DNA from: Theobroma cacao
Taxonomy: Eukaryota > Streptophyta > Magnoliopsida > Malvales > Malvaceae
Assembly (NCBI RefSeq): GCF_000208745.1
Contig: NC_030850.1
Span: forward strand, 20,482,725-20,546,724
Direction: 5' to 3'
Length of the DNA stretch: 64,000 nt
Shown here one piece after another: positions 10,600 to 22,615 of this stretch. The notes beneath the pieces were generated by a model. That model was given only the letters and a program-made list of their open reading frames with translations. It searched no databases and was not told the origin of the DNA. Made by a program: the position numbers and the translations under genes. Within the stretch, counting starts at the first letter, position 1. Each line of letters begins with the position of its first letter.

Positions 10600-11566
10600 T
10601 ATTTTACAATACAAAAAGATATATGGTTTTCGTTTCAAGGTAAATACTTAAACTTAATAAATATCACATTTTTTGAAAGGTTGAGAGGGTACTTTTAAAA
10701 GAGATAAAAGTAAATATAGGTTTTATTAAATTTATTCTTATATGAATTATTATTTTATATATAAATTAAAATATTATTATATATTCATTTAATTATTATA
10801 TGAATTTATTAATTTTTTAAAGTAGGATATAATAAGACTAATGACACTAATTTAAAAACTTCTCTTGCTGCTTAAAAAAATGAAAAATATTATACTTTTT
10901 ATCTGATATACATGAAAAACTTTTATATTTTTATTTTCAACATCTTAAAAGTTGTATTTTTATTTATTAAGGAAGTGACGATTAGGTTGGGAAGTGAAAC
11001 AGAAAAGAGGAGAGAGAACGGTGAAGGCGTGGGGGAAGCGTAGGAATTCAGGAAAGGAAGACATCATTGTCAGTGGGGCCAACTGCCAATTGGATGAGTG
11101 GGGACGGCAAACGTGGACCAGTAGTCCTCTGTGGCTTAGTTCAGCTTTTCCCCTTTAGAAGCCTCCTTTGTTTCCTGTCCGTGTTGTGTTATCCTGCTCT
11201 TCTTCCATGTTCCAATTCCATTCCTTTTACAAATTTTCTTTTCTTTCACTGTCTCGAGCATTCTGTTCCCTCTTCACCCCTTCTTATTACAAAGTAGAAA
11301 ATACCCATTTCCTCTTTTAATTTTCTTTTGGTTTTGAGAGCTTGAAAAATGTTATATTGTGGAAGGAATGCATCAAGATCTCTTTCTTTGCTCATTATTG
11401 CTCCACATTATGTTTTTTTTTTTTATTATTTTCCCTTTGCTTAGTGGTTCCAATGATCACAGTCCCACATTGCAGCATTTGCACTGAATAATGCCAGCTT
11501 TAGACTCTCCAAGGATCTTGCATCCCACATTTCTCCATTTCACGCATTGTCTTCTCACCATTCACT
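10600..11566 (+). promoter_or_regulatory. Upstream region of the kinase-like gene (probable promoter and 5' UTR)
   Basis: After the residual copia LTR bases (to about 10612) the sequence is AT-rich to 10970, then GC-richer with a GA-rich stretch (AACAGAAAAGAGGAGAGAGA) near 11000 and pyrimidine-rich runs at 11140-11290 that suit a plant 5' UTR. No unambiguous TATA box or start site was identified, and an untranslated intron is possible. Everything known to be upstream of about 10600 is transposon. Confidence 0.4.
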
Positions 11567-14500
11567 ATGAAATTTGGTGAGTCTTTTTCAGAATATTTCT
11601 CTACCTTAATGTGGAAATGTGCTCTGCTTGTGGGTTATATTTATCTATAATAGTATTAAGTCTTTTAAGTTTTTGTTTTTGGATCAGCTGTGCCCATTTA
11701 CTTTTTGCTACATATGATTCTCTATTTACGCGTTTTTATTCTTTTGAATTTCATCCTAATTTGGTCTACAAGAGTCTTACAGTAAATTTGATTTGTTTGA
11801 TGGAATCTGGTGATGTGCTAATTGCTTTTTAAGTAATGGTTTGTTTGTGAATAATGTGTTTTAAAGTTTCCAATGAGCAGCATTTCCATCCAACAACTAT
11901 TGAACTACTTACCTAAAATATGCAGTGATTTTTTTGTCATTAATAGTGACAGGATCCATATTATTAGCTATTTCCATTTGTTTTCTCTGTATGTCATATT
12001 CTGGTTCCTGGAGAATATGTGCAGCTCCTGCTTGGTCTTCTTAAATTTTCCATTAGATAGCTGTTCAGGGTGTTTCTACTCTGCTAAAGATATTCTTTTC
12101 AGAATACAACACTTCTATTCCTGAAGGTGGAAAGATCAAAATCATTGTTGTTTAATGTATACTGCAACGTATACTGTGCTAGTGAACTGTTATGGTTGTT
12201 ATGATATATATTTGGATATACTGGAGAATGATTGTTTGATGATCATGGTCTGTTTTGCATTCTCTATTTCCCATTTTAACTCAAGCTTCATGCTTGGCAT
12301 TTAAGTGATAAAAAATGGTTGCTTCTTAGTGATGCTGAATAATAGCCTGTACATGCAATTGACATGACTGCCAACTTCATTATCCCATATATTGGCATAG
12401 AAACCAGTGCTCCACTTGAAATCACTTGGGCTAATGCTTACTGCAATCTGTTGTATATTCTTTTTCCCAATGCCAGTGCTCGAGTGGAAGATTATTTGTC
12501 AAGGCCTTAGTTCTGTTCTGTAGCTGTTTTGGTTAACCTAGGTACTCAAATAGGTCTTATGTTGCAACTAATAAGCTCCTGCACTGTTCTGATTGATAGA
12601 TCCCCAGGAGCTGTAGGATTTTTAGTTTCTTCTATATAGATGAAGGAACAATAACAGCATCTGTTTCTTGTGTAAGTTTTCACCATTGGCTGTGATGTTT
12701 GTTCCTATTTCCTGCTTATTAATATCAAGTTATTTATTGTGCTAGAGAGAATTGCTTGAATTAGATATCTAGCGTATGGAAATATTTCTTTCACTTGCAA
12801 AATTTGGCCAATCTATTGTTCTAAATTGTTTTAAAGCTGCCAAAGTGATGTCCTGTGTGGATTTAACCTTAGATTATTCAACAAGATGCAACATTTTCAT
12901 TAGTGAATCCTGCACTAGTTTCATGAAAATTTCATTTTTGCAACTCTATTGCCTGCAAGATTTTGTAACATTCTATCTGAGTTAACTGATTCTCTGCTTG
13001 TTCTTCAACGGGTATCAACATGTTTGAAAATATGTGAGCCGACTGTTGCTTTCCTAGATGAAGGATTGTAACATCGATGACTTGCACCAATCCTCTTCAC
13101 TTGCTATGCTTGTTTCCAACTTCATTCCATATATGCTTATTGAAGGATTAACTCCATTGAGATATTTGTTTCATTAATTTTAAATGTTTTTTTAAATTCA
13201 ATTTTAATTTTAAGTATTTAGGGAATTTTATTAAGATGTATTTGGTTATGTTTGGTACTTCATGTTTCCATTAGGGTTTGGTATGTAGCTTATAACAATT
13301 TATATTTTTTTCATTTCTAACATTTTGATTATGGATGATCAACATTTGAATATTAAGTCTTGATTTTTCCCTCTTGGTTCCTTCATAATCTTCCCCAATT
13401 TCCTCTATTTTCAGCCAATATTTCTTTTAATTATTCCTCCTTTTCCCTCAAATTTCCTCTTCGTCTCTCTCTCATTCTGCATCAATTTGGTATCAGTGTT
13501 CTGCAAAGCATTCACTGCCAAGATACCAGTTGTCACATTGGCTGTTTTTGCTACCAACTGAAAGGGAAAAAAAAAGCTGGATTTATAAAAAGAAAATGAA
13601 CTCTCAAATAAAAAAGTTCCAGATTTCTAATTTCAAGTGGTTCAGCTGAAAACGCTGTTGCCAATCAAATCATTAGATGCTGATTGCTAACCTGGTATAA
13701 AAAGAAAGAAAGAAAGAAAGAAAAGTATCAAACTTAAAAACATCAAATCTCCATTATTCATCTTCAGATTGGGAAACAAGCACTTGAGAACTCATCATCT
13801 CCACTCATCTTCTAGCCAATCATTGTCAGCTGATGACAGCTGATGACTCATGCACCTCTGTGCTTTAGGTTGGTCATGTTCAGTCCGATCATGTGCTTGG
13901 TCATGCTCCAGCTGCCAATGATCAGGCGATGTCGTCAAGTGTCATGCATTATGTTAGTAGCCAGTCATGTCATCATTTCGTTAGAATCTCTTCCCTCCTA
14001 GATTTGGTGTCTTGATTCCACTTTTTAGGTCTTTTGTCTCTTTTTTCTTTTGTGGTGAGACTTAGCCTTTAAACATCAAATATTCATTATCAGTTTAGGA
14101 AATAGTTATTTTGGAGTGTATATATTCACTTCGGAACATATTCAGAAGATGGCTTATGAAGCCATTATACACTTGTATGAGTTGCTTTCTTTGAAAAAAA
14201 AGTATGGTACTAAAAAATCTTCATCCTTCAGTTTTTTGGAAGTGATGTTAATTTAAAAAGTATACACTAATGGGGTAGAAAGCACTTGACGAATGAGGAT
14301 TACAATATTTGTATGATAAACTGAGAAAAATTCAGACAATTTTAGATTTGTTTTCAACTTCAGTGTCTCTATGGTGTTCCTCCCTTGTGCTTGCAAACAA
14401 GGGTCCAATTGATACAGATGTGATTAACAATGAAAAATAAATCCTTTATCATTGAGGTCAAAGAAAAAAACGTGTGGAAGAGGGACCAAAAGGTGGTATA

Positions 14501-17500
14501 TGATGAGCTAGTGCGGCATTATCTGTCAGAAGGATTATTTTTCTTGATGAATCTGTCTGAAGAATTGGATATGCAACGGCTAGGGTTTCAAGCTAAAAAG
14601 TATCAAAGATAGGCAAGTTTGGCATATAGATTTTGATATAAATTTGTTTGTGTCTGACCAAAAGAAAAGTCTAATAATGTGCTAGTTAGTTATTTATTGA
14701 CTTCATTCTTTCTAGCTGTTATGCAGTAGGAGAAAACAAAACTCTAAGTAAATTGTTGATAAAGTTTGGAGATCTGTTGTTGCCATGGTTGTTCAACGGT
14801 TTTGTTACTTATTTCCTCTACTTCCAAATTTTAAAATTTGAGATTGAGTTTCTCCAACAAGGAGAAATTGATGTCGAGTAGGAGTGTGCTTATTGAAGGA
14901 TTATACTATTTAGATTGTTTTTTTCTTAATTCTACATGTTTATGGGTTTGATTACGATTTTAACATTAAGGAATTAATAAATATTTAGGGATATATTTAG
15001 TAATTCATATTTGCCTTAGAATTAGGATGTGGAATATAACTTCCTATGTTTTTGAGTTTCAAACAACTTTTGATGGAAAATTGAGATTTATAGATTTCAA
15101 TATTGAGTGTTGAGTTTTCTCTCTTGCTTTTATCTCTTTGTCAGTCCTCCTTTTCTCTCAGATTTCTCTTTTATCTCTATTTTCTCGCAGTTTGCCTCCC
15201 CTATTCGGCAACAATGTAATTATCTTGTCATATGTGCGCTTGCATGTGTATAATTTTGGCCTTAATGTTACAATTCTACTTTTGCATTAATTCCTTACTT
15301 CGCAGTTTCAAGCATTACCAAGAAGATTTTATTGTGAATCATAACCTTACCCATAATGTGGGTTTGCATCATGATCTAGCTTGCTATGCCGGCCAGATTA
15401 TTGATAATCTAATCAGCTCCGAATTATATTTTACTTAAATTGCTAGCAATGGAGTCTTAGTAAGACATGAATGAATTTTAAATTATTAAGGTTTGTTATT
15501 TAAGGTGATAGATTTTTAAACATCTGATGCTTTTTTCGCCTCTTTTTGTTTTTCAATATTGTTCTCATACTTTTTGAATTCAAGTGATTAAGTAGCCTTT
15601 TCGAAACTGATCATGCTTTAGTCAGCTCACGTTGAATGTACCATACTCCATTAAGCTTTAACTGTTGTTGACTCTTGTCTTCTGAAATTTGTGATTGGGC
15701 ATGTCCTTCTCTATATAGTTTCAAGACACTGGAATTGAATTTGTTGATTAAAAATTTTTCCAGATCTTGTTAATTAACCAAGTTCTCATATTGGGCAGAT
15801 GGTTGCTCATCTGTAATTTATATTGCTTTCAGTTGACCACTGAAATTTTAGAATAGGACTTGAGGTATTCTTTTCTTTATTTCTTCTCTTGAAGTTTATG
15901 ATAAACTGATATTTATACTAATGATTGAATAAATTCAATTCACCAAATAATATGAGTGCAATGTTAATTTGGAAATCTTTAGTGAGCAGTGCACCGGGAC
16001 ATATAGTCAGGTTGCATTTTGTCATGTTTACCTTTCTATTCCTCTACAAGCAAATGTCTGTCACTACCTGTAGTATATTACATGCTATTAGCGTCTTTGT
16101 TTATTTCTCCTTCCCTGCTGCATGCATGGTAGTGTTTTTATTTAAACTTTGATAAATTTCCGGAACTGATCTGTGTGTGCCTGATGTAGAACAAGTACTC
16201 TCAACTCAGAACACTCAAGAACTAATTTGAAATCTCAACCAAAATTCTCCAAAATCTTACCTTTTTCAAACTGATGCTTTGACATCTAAATTGCCATAGC
16301 ATTATCTTATGAGTGCATGACTGAAGTTCTTAGCAGAACATTTTGTCTAAGTATGATGATCAGCATGACTGAGGTACTCATTTTCCTTTGCCTGATAATT
16401 GACTCAGGCTCTAAACAAAATGATTTGGCTTCATCCCCTGGGAAAAGTTTAAATGGAAGTTTCAGAAAGTTTACATCTGGTTAGTATTTATTTCTAACAT
16501 CGAATTAGCAGTAACTAGTACATTATAAATTTTCCATGTCTATTTTTTCTGGGTCATTATAAATTTAAATGATGTCTTTTCCTATATTGTTTCCACATTT
16601 TCCCTGTTTGCGGACTGTGGACATTATACTAGAAGCACTAGAACAATTTCTCATGGAAAGTAGAAAAATGATAAAACAATAAGAGAACTTGAGCAAGTAC
16701 GATGTAATGCTCCTTGATTATTATCATAAGATGGTATAGAATCTGTTATAAGTGTCATCCATAATTCCTGCATTCTTGTTTTGTTAAAGTTCAGTGCGAG
16801 TTATAAATTTACTCCAATGAAAAGAAACTTGACTTTGACAGGGAACATTTATTTATTAATAGTATTTTTCTTCTTCTTTTTTTGAAACTATTAATACAAT
16901 TATTCTGGTTATAAAGAAAGTTGCATACCATATCATGTTTTACAGTGTAGAATAGATTAGTATAGGAAATTATCCGCATGATCTAATTGACTTGATATTG
17001 TTGAAAATCTTAATATCAGGCCTCATTTATCTACACTATCCTGGCATGTATCACACCTAATGCAGTTAATATAATTTGTTGCTTTCCTTGTTTTTGAAAA
17101 GTAAATATCATGCTGTACATTGATGGCTATTCCTTCTTAGATCTCTTTGGGCTGCAATCATATATTTCTTTATATTTAGCATATGTGCTCTTTATTCTGC
17201 CCAAACATATACCAGTGTAAAATTTAAAATCTGGGATTAATGCAGACTCTAACTAACAATATGGGTCAGGTTTTCTGCGAAATGATTTGGACTCCTCTCC
17301 AGGGCAAAGCTTAGATGGAAGTTTCAGAAAATCTAATTCTGGTTTGTTCTACAGGCTCATCTTCCTTTTACTTGACTTTCTCTTGAGAAAATGCTAGTCA
17401 ACCCTTCTCCTTCTACTTGTAAAATAAGTGTGCTATGTTCATCTTCATCTTGCTTGATTGTCATTATGCATAACAAATTTGTGGTTACCAATGTCATAGA

Positions 17501-20247
17501 TGTGTTATTATTTTTTTTCTTTCTTTTAAAAAGTTAATTATTCTGGCTTACAAAAATGTAAAACTGGTTAATCTAAGGATGAATCTGCATAGACATGATA
17601 TCCGACTATTCCTTAAAAATTCTCAGTAGAAAAAAAATCTTAAAATGTTAGGAAATAGGAGGAATGTATACAGGAAACAGAGATCACTGTCTGCTTGCAC
17701 TTCCTCTGCAAAATACATTGGAATCTGCAACTCTCAAATCCTTTTGGTTTACAGCTAGTTGGAAAGTACGATCTGAACTTAGGAAAGTTAGAACAAAGTA
17801 CTACTACTTTGCTAATGCTGGATAAGAATATTTCTCACAACTAAGAATGAAAACACGAAATTTTCTTGTTAAGGTGAAATGAGGCAAATATGTGAGCTTA
17901 CACCATTGTATGTACACAAACAAATGCAGAAGCACACATGCATGTGAACATGAGTACAAAGAGAAAGATGACAATAGTACAAACTTATTCTGATTCCCTT
18001 TTATTCTCAATAATTGTTTGGCCTGCCATTGATCAATTGCCCAATAGAATAATTATGTCTGCAATTGTCCACTTTCATGTAAACGTTTGCTGCATTTGTC
18101 AACCTTTACTCCATAACTGAAAAATATTTGGATTGTAATATGATGCAGTTATCTCCACCCATAGTGTTTCTGGAATTTCATCTTCAAGCAAGTTCTTTCC
18201 GACTTCAAGAAGAGTCTACAAGGCACTGAAGGACTGTGGAAGGAAACTTGTTGACCAGGAGTTATTTAAACAGAATCTTGAGGATTGGGTTTTGGAAAAT
18301 TCTTGTGTGGAGCATGTTCCAGGGGAGCAGTCTTTTTTTAGGTCCCCATTTCTGATTGATGAACTGCGCAAGCTTGATTTAGCATTGGAAGGTGTTCTGT
18401 TTCAGCAACTGTACCGTATGCCATGTTCTCCGTATGCTTCTAAAGCTTTGAAGGAAGATGAGTATCTTGCTTTGGAAGACTTTCTTCATACTATAGTAAA
18501 TGGCCTCTGGCGTACATTTTGGCGTAAAAGCGGACCATTACCATTCTTTTTGTCTTGTTCCCATCATCCTAAATCTAAGTTTTATGCTGTTGAGAAGGCA
18601 ATATCAAGAGGAAGGCTAGAAGAGCTACGTGGTTTAGCTTTAATATCTAAAATTGGGAGTGATCTAAAAGTTCATTGGGATCAAGTAGTGCAGTTTGCCT
18701 TGTTTAGACAAGATATACTATCAGGAAATGAGTTAAGATTGTCAACTAGCAGTATATGTGAAGCCCTATTTTATGGTGTTCATATACTCATTTCTAGGAG
18801 TTTGAGCAAGTCCAGAACCATTGAGAGTGATTCTGTTTTTCTTATGGTTTTTGATTCTAAATTTGGTGCAGTGGTAAAACTTGGAGGTGATCTTGGTAAA
18901 CTTGAGTTGAATACAGCTGATCCATACCAGTCTGTGGTCCAATGGATAAAGTGTCATGCTGAAGTCTTTGTTTCATCAGTGGACAGAATATGGAATAAGC
19001 TTGGGAATGCAAATTGGAGGGACCTGGGGACTCTTCAAGTACTTTTAGCTACTTTTTATTCCATAATCCAGTGGAATGGACCCCCAAGAAAGTCAATAGC
19101 CTCATTGGCCTCAAATCATAGCCTTCGTCTTCAGAAGCGTAGAATAGAATGCCGCCTAGCTGAGAATGAAAATGCTCTAGTACCTTACCAACAGGCTGGC
19201 TTTCAACATGGAGAGATTGTTGAACTTGATCATAGTGATAATCACCCAGTAAAGAATTCATCACGCCTGAAGCTTAAGCAGGGCGAGATATTATTATTGG
19301 AGGATCAACAGCAGGGCCAGAAAAGTTTCCAGATACAAGAGTCCTTCATAGGAGGCAACTCTTTTCTCTATGGTGCTGTTTCTCTAGATTATCCCACACA
19401 GTTGTTAACTTTGTATGCTGGTGCTCATCCATCCAGACTTGAACCTTCTTGGGAGGATATGAGTCTGTGGTATCAAGTACAAAGGCAAACAAAGGTACTA
19501 AACATATTGAAACAGCAAGGAATTTCAAGCAAATATTTGCCTGAAATAATTGCCTCTGGCCGACTTCTGCATTCTGGTCCTTGCAAAAAGCAGAGTCCAA
19601 GTGGACGATGTGATCATCCTTGGTGCGGAACCCCAGTTCTTGTCACATATCCAGTTGGGGAGCCACTTTCATATGTAGTTGCTAAAGATGGCCCATTTTC
19701 ATCTGATGATGCATTACGCTGCTGCCGAGACTGCCTAGCCGGTCTAAGAAGTGCAGCGGCAGCCAATGTCCAGCATGGTGATATTTCCCCTGAAAACATA
19801 ATTCGTGTTTTGGACACACAAGGTATGAGAAACAAAGTTTTGTACATCCCAATTTCATGGGGCCGTGCAGTTTTGGAAGACAAGGACAGCCCAGCAATAA
19901 ATTTGCAGTTCTCGTCTTCTCATGCACTTCAGCATGGGAAACTCTGTCCTGCATCCGATGCTGAGAGCCTTGTCTATCTCCTTTTTTCTGTTTGTGGGGG
20001 AACAATGCAGCAACAGGATTCTATTGAATCTGCTTTGCAATGGAGGGAGAAAAGCTGGGCAACGCGATCGATTCAGCAGCAGCTAGGTGAACTTTCACCT
20101 TTACTAAAGGCATTTGCTGATTATGTGGATAGCCTTTGCGGAACACCATACCCAGTTGATTATGATATTTGGTTGAAAAGGCTTAACAAAGCTGTGGACG
20201 GATCTGTGTCAGCTGATAGAGGTAAAATGATTGAAGTTCTGCCATAA
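11567..20247 (+). CDS. Kinase-like (probable pseudokinase) protein, four coding exons, 750 aa
   Basis: Inferred exons: 11567-11576 (ATGAAATTTG, donor GTGAGT), 16408-16479, 17270-17341 and 18149-20247. Phases agree at every junction and total 751 codons including the stop. The large last exon is one open frame. Its C-terminal third is kinase-like: HGDISPENII at about residues 594-603 fits a catalytic loop (HxDxxxxN), and SDAESLVYLL at about 654-663 resembles the helix after the activation segment in CK1/FunK1-like kinases. The expected DFG position reads IPISWG (about 618-623), and no VAIK-type lysine is evident, so catalysis is doubtful. The N-terminal part has Ser-rich segments and no domain I recognise; no signal peptide or membrane segment is evident. 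Exons 2 and 3 are duplicates. The first exon was chosen by phase and context and needs cDNA support. Confidence 0.8.
13130..15213 (+). mobile_element. Old LTR element (copia-like, non-coding) inside intron 1
   Basis: Two related segments, about 13130-13495 and 14872-15213, both contain TGCTTATTGAAGGATTA, a TATTTAGGGA..TTT..TTAGTAATTC-like middle, a TTGAATATTAAGTCTTGA or TTCAATATTGAGTGTTGA stretch and a pyrimidine-rich end. The first is followed by TTTGGTATCAG, a decayed methionine-tRNA primer site; the second is preceded by a purine-rich tract (AACAAGGAGAAATTGA). The 1.4 kb between them has no recognisable gag or pol. It lies in the same orientation as the host gene and is presumably spliced out with the intron. 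Confidence 0.6.
13701..13724. repeat. (GAAA)n microsatellite
   Basis: About five to six uninterrupted AAAG/GAAA units in intron 1 of the kinase-like gene, inside the old LTR element. Confidence 0.95.
16408..17341 (+). repeat. Duplicated 72-nt exon pair of the kinase-like gene
   Basis: Exons 16408-16479 and 17270-17341 are both exactly 72 nt, share phase, and encode related peptides with NDLASSPGKSLNGSFRK versus NDLDSSPGQSLDGSFRK. Both end TCTG before a GTTAGT or GTTTGT donor. An exon plus flanking intron was probably duplicated. Confidence 0.85.
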
Positions 20248-21440
20248 ACGTTGAGATAGGAAGATGTGGCCGAGTCTTGAGGGACCTCTGGAGGTAGTGA
20301 TTAATTTTCATGATGGAGTACCAAGTTTTAAAACAACTTTTTTGTTTTCGTAACAATCCGTTGTTGAGATTCAATTGTTTTAATTGTTCAACCTCTAGGA
20401 TTGTAGGTTCTGAAGTCTCAGGTCTTGCCTTTCTATATGCTGTGATTTTTGCAAGTTGAGCTTCATTCTAACGTGCTCTAGCGGTGGTTGCGTTTATGAA
20501 AAATGGATGCCATGTAAATGAGACTACTTGTCGAGTCACTGCCCGAACAAGCGATTGCAGTGTAAAATGTCACTTTGGCAAAAGGTAAATACAGCGAATG
20601 TTGCTCCTTGTGTTAATAACCTCAACAACTTCAATTTAAACTGCAGAAACTTGAGAGTTAAATTCATTATTAAAGTAGTTTTCAGAACTTGTTAAATTTG
20701 AAAACTTTACTAAAAATGGTTTTTGTAACTTACCTAGTTAGATTAAAAATTTTCCATCAAATATTTTAAATTAGTGTTTTCATGATATAATTAATACTAG
20801 TTTAAACAAGCATATAAGATCAATAACTTGAATTAAATACGTTTTTATTTCATAATATGATTATGGATGGATGTGGTTGTAGATGATTATGGATTTAGAC
20901 TTGGTGGATGTGAATGAATGAATAGTTAGTTATATTTTTTATGGTATTTTTGAAATAAGGACTATGAGCCCTCTCTTTCTCTCTTTTTTCTTTTGAGTTT
21001 ATATAATTCTTTTCTCCATCTTTCTTCTCTTGAGTGTAGTCGAGGTTTTTTATGGAATTACATAAAAGTTGTATAATGTATAGGATCAAATTAGGATAGA
21101 ATTTTATAAAATCTAGAAAAAAGGAAGACTAGGGCTCCATGGAGATACCAAGGAAGTTGTGACTAAGGCTTGAGAAGATTTACGAATGCAATTACCTAAG
21201 ATATGACTAACTAGTTTTTTCTAATGGGTAAAGGAACTAGATTAGATAAAAAGCCCAATCTTAGATGAAGAGAAAATCTTATATTATATAAAATTGTATA
21301 ATATATATAAGGCTAATTTTATTTATAATCTAACTCAAATTAACTAAAAGTATTGTAGTATAACTTTTAATTAGATATTGTAGTCTAACTAAGTAATAGT
21401 ACTATATTACAACTCTAACCAAATATTTTATATAATTATC
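20248..21440 (+). other. 3' UTR and intergenic flank of the kinase-like gene
   Basis: Sequence after the TAA stop stays moderately mixed to about 20640 and probably contains the 3' UTR; no canonical AATAAA signal stands out. From 20650 it is strongly AT-rich, with no gene or recognisable repeat. Confidence 0.4.
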
Positions 21441-22200
21441 TTAACATTCTTGTCACATCTCGTTTCTAAAGAATCATAACTGGCACTAGGACTTACATGA
21501 GTATAACCCATTATGCCCAAGCAATTCTTTTGATTAACATGTGTGGGTTTGTCATCCATCCATTCATACAAATAATCATACAATATGAATATAATCATAT
21601 ACACATCGATACCATCACAACATTATGGAACTACCCATCATAAAGTGTGGAATTTCATTTATTTAATAACAACATTCATATAACATATAGTTTTTGTAGT
21701 CTAGCACAATTTCCATGTCATTATCATTTAAGGTTCTTTCACCATAGGTTTCATCATTTGTATACATTGGAAAGGTGCTCAACACAATAGTCCATGATAG
21801 GAAAATAAATGAGGATCTCAATACTTATTTACAATTCCAAGTATCAACATTAATAGCAATATTTACGACCCAACTCGGTACACTGTGAAGTGTAGTGACA
21901 TTGGAGGGCTAGAAGGAAGGCATTATCACACCTACCAAATATGAACTATGCTACTCTTTCACAAGACGCCAAGTTAAGCGAGCTACTGATCTGTAAAATA
22001 AAGTAAGAGAAACTAACGGGTGAGTCATAAAGACTTCATGAATGGATACGAAAAGGAAACAAGACATAAATCATAGATTTATAATAAACATACATTTTTA
22101 CATAATCATAACTTTCTCATTCAAGTTCATTGAAAACAAGATTTTTTTTTTTGTAAAATAAACAACTTTCTTTAGTCACATTCCATGCTTCATAAACTCA
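21441..22200 (-). mobile_element. LTR-like remnant
   Basis: Starts with TGTCACATCTCGTTTCTAAA, which resembles the complement of a Ty3-type LTR end, and contains CACTAGGACTTACATG and a GGGTGAGTCATAAAGACTTC segment of the kind seen in such LTRs. No target duplication or partner was found. Confidence 0.4.
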
Positions 22201-22204
22201 TTTA

Positions 22205-22615
22205 TGAAGGATAAAGATTGAGCATGTTGGGTATGGGACCAACAATCACCATTTGATTTGATCGGTTGTGTGGGCGATCGGGGAAATAGCTATGACAAGC
22301 CAACCCGCTATACTGACATTGCACAGCCCTTCATCCTCGCTGGTCACTTAACATTAGGCATTGCACTACTAGTGTTAAGGGAATTAAGTTACGCCTCTAC
22401 ATAACTATAGCTTTTGGTAGAAATAGTAAGTGCTTGATCTTGGAAACTGGTGTCAAAGCAAGGTCACAAGTTCAGATCCCAAGGTTGTTGTTAGGGGAGG
22501 GGGGGGGGAGATTGTTGGGTATGGGATCGACAATCACCCTTTGATTCAATCGGTTGTATGAGCGATCAGGAAGTAGCTATGACAAGTTGACCCACGACAT
22601 TGACATTGCACGACC
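22205..22615. repeat. Tandem SINE-like repeat, left part
   Basis: TTGGGTATGGGACCAACAAT at about 22229 and TTGGGTATGGGATCGACAAT at about 22515 start two copies of one unit. The first contains a tRNA-like stretch: GGTAGAAATAGTAAGTGCTT (A-box area) and GGTCACAAGTTCAGATCCC (B-box-like). The second is cut at 22615 by the Athila-like element and resumes at 42154. Confidence 0.5.

Noticed and set aside
14430..14612. A 60-codon frame within intron 1 (MKNKSFIIEVKEKN...)
   Set aside because: Isolated short frame inside an old LTR element; its lysine-rich peptide matches no family I recognise and no splice sites fit the kinase-like gene.
19049..20374. Minus-strand frames opposite the large kinase-like exon
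   Set aside because: Shadows of the + strand coding exon, with no motif, start context or splice evidence of their own.
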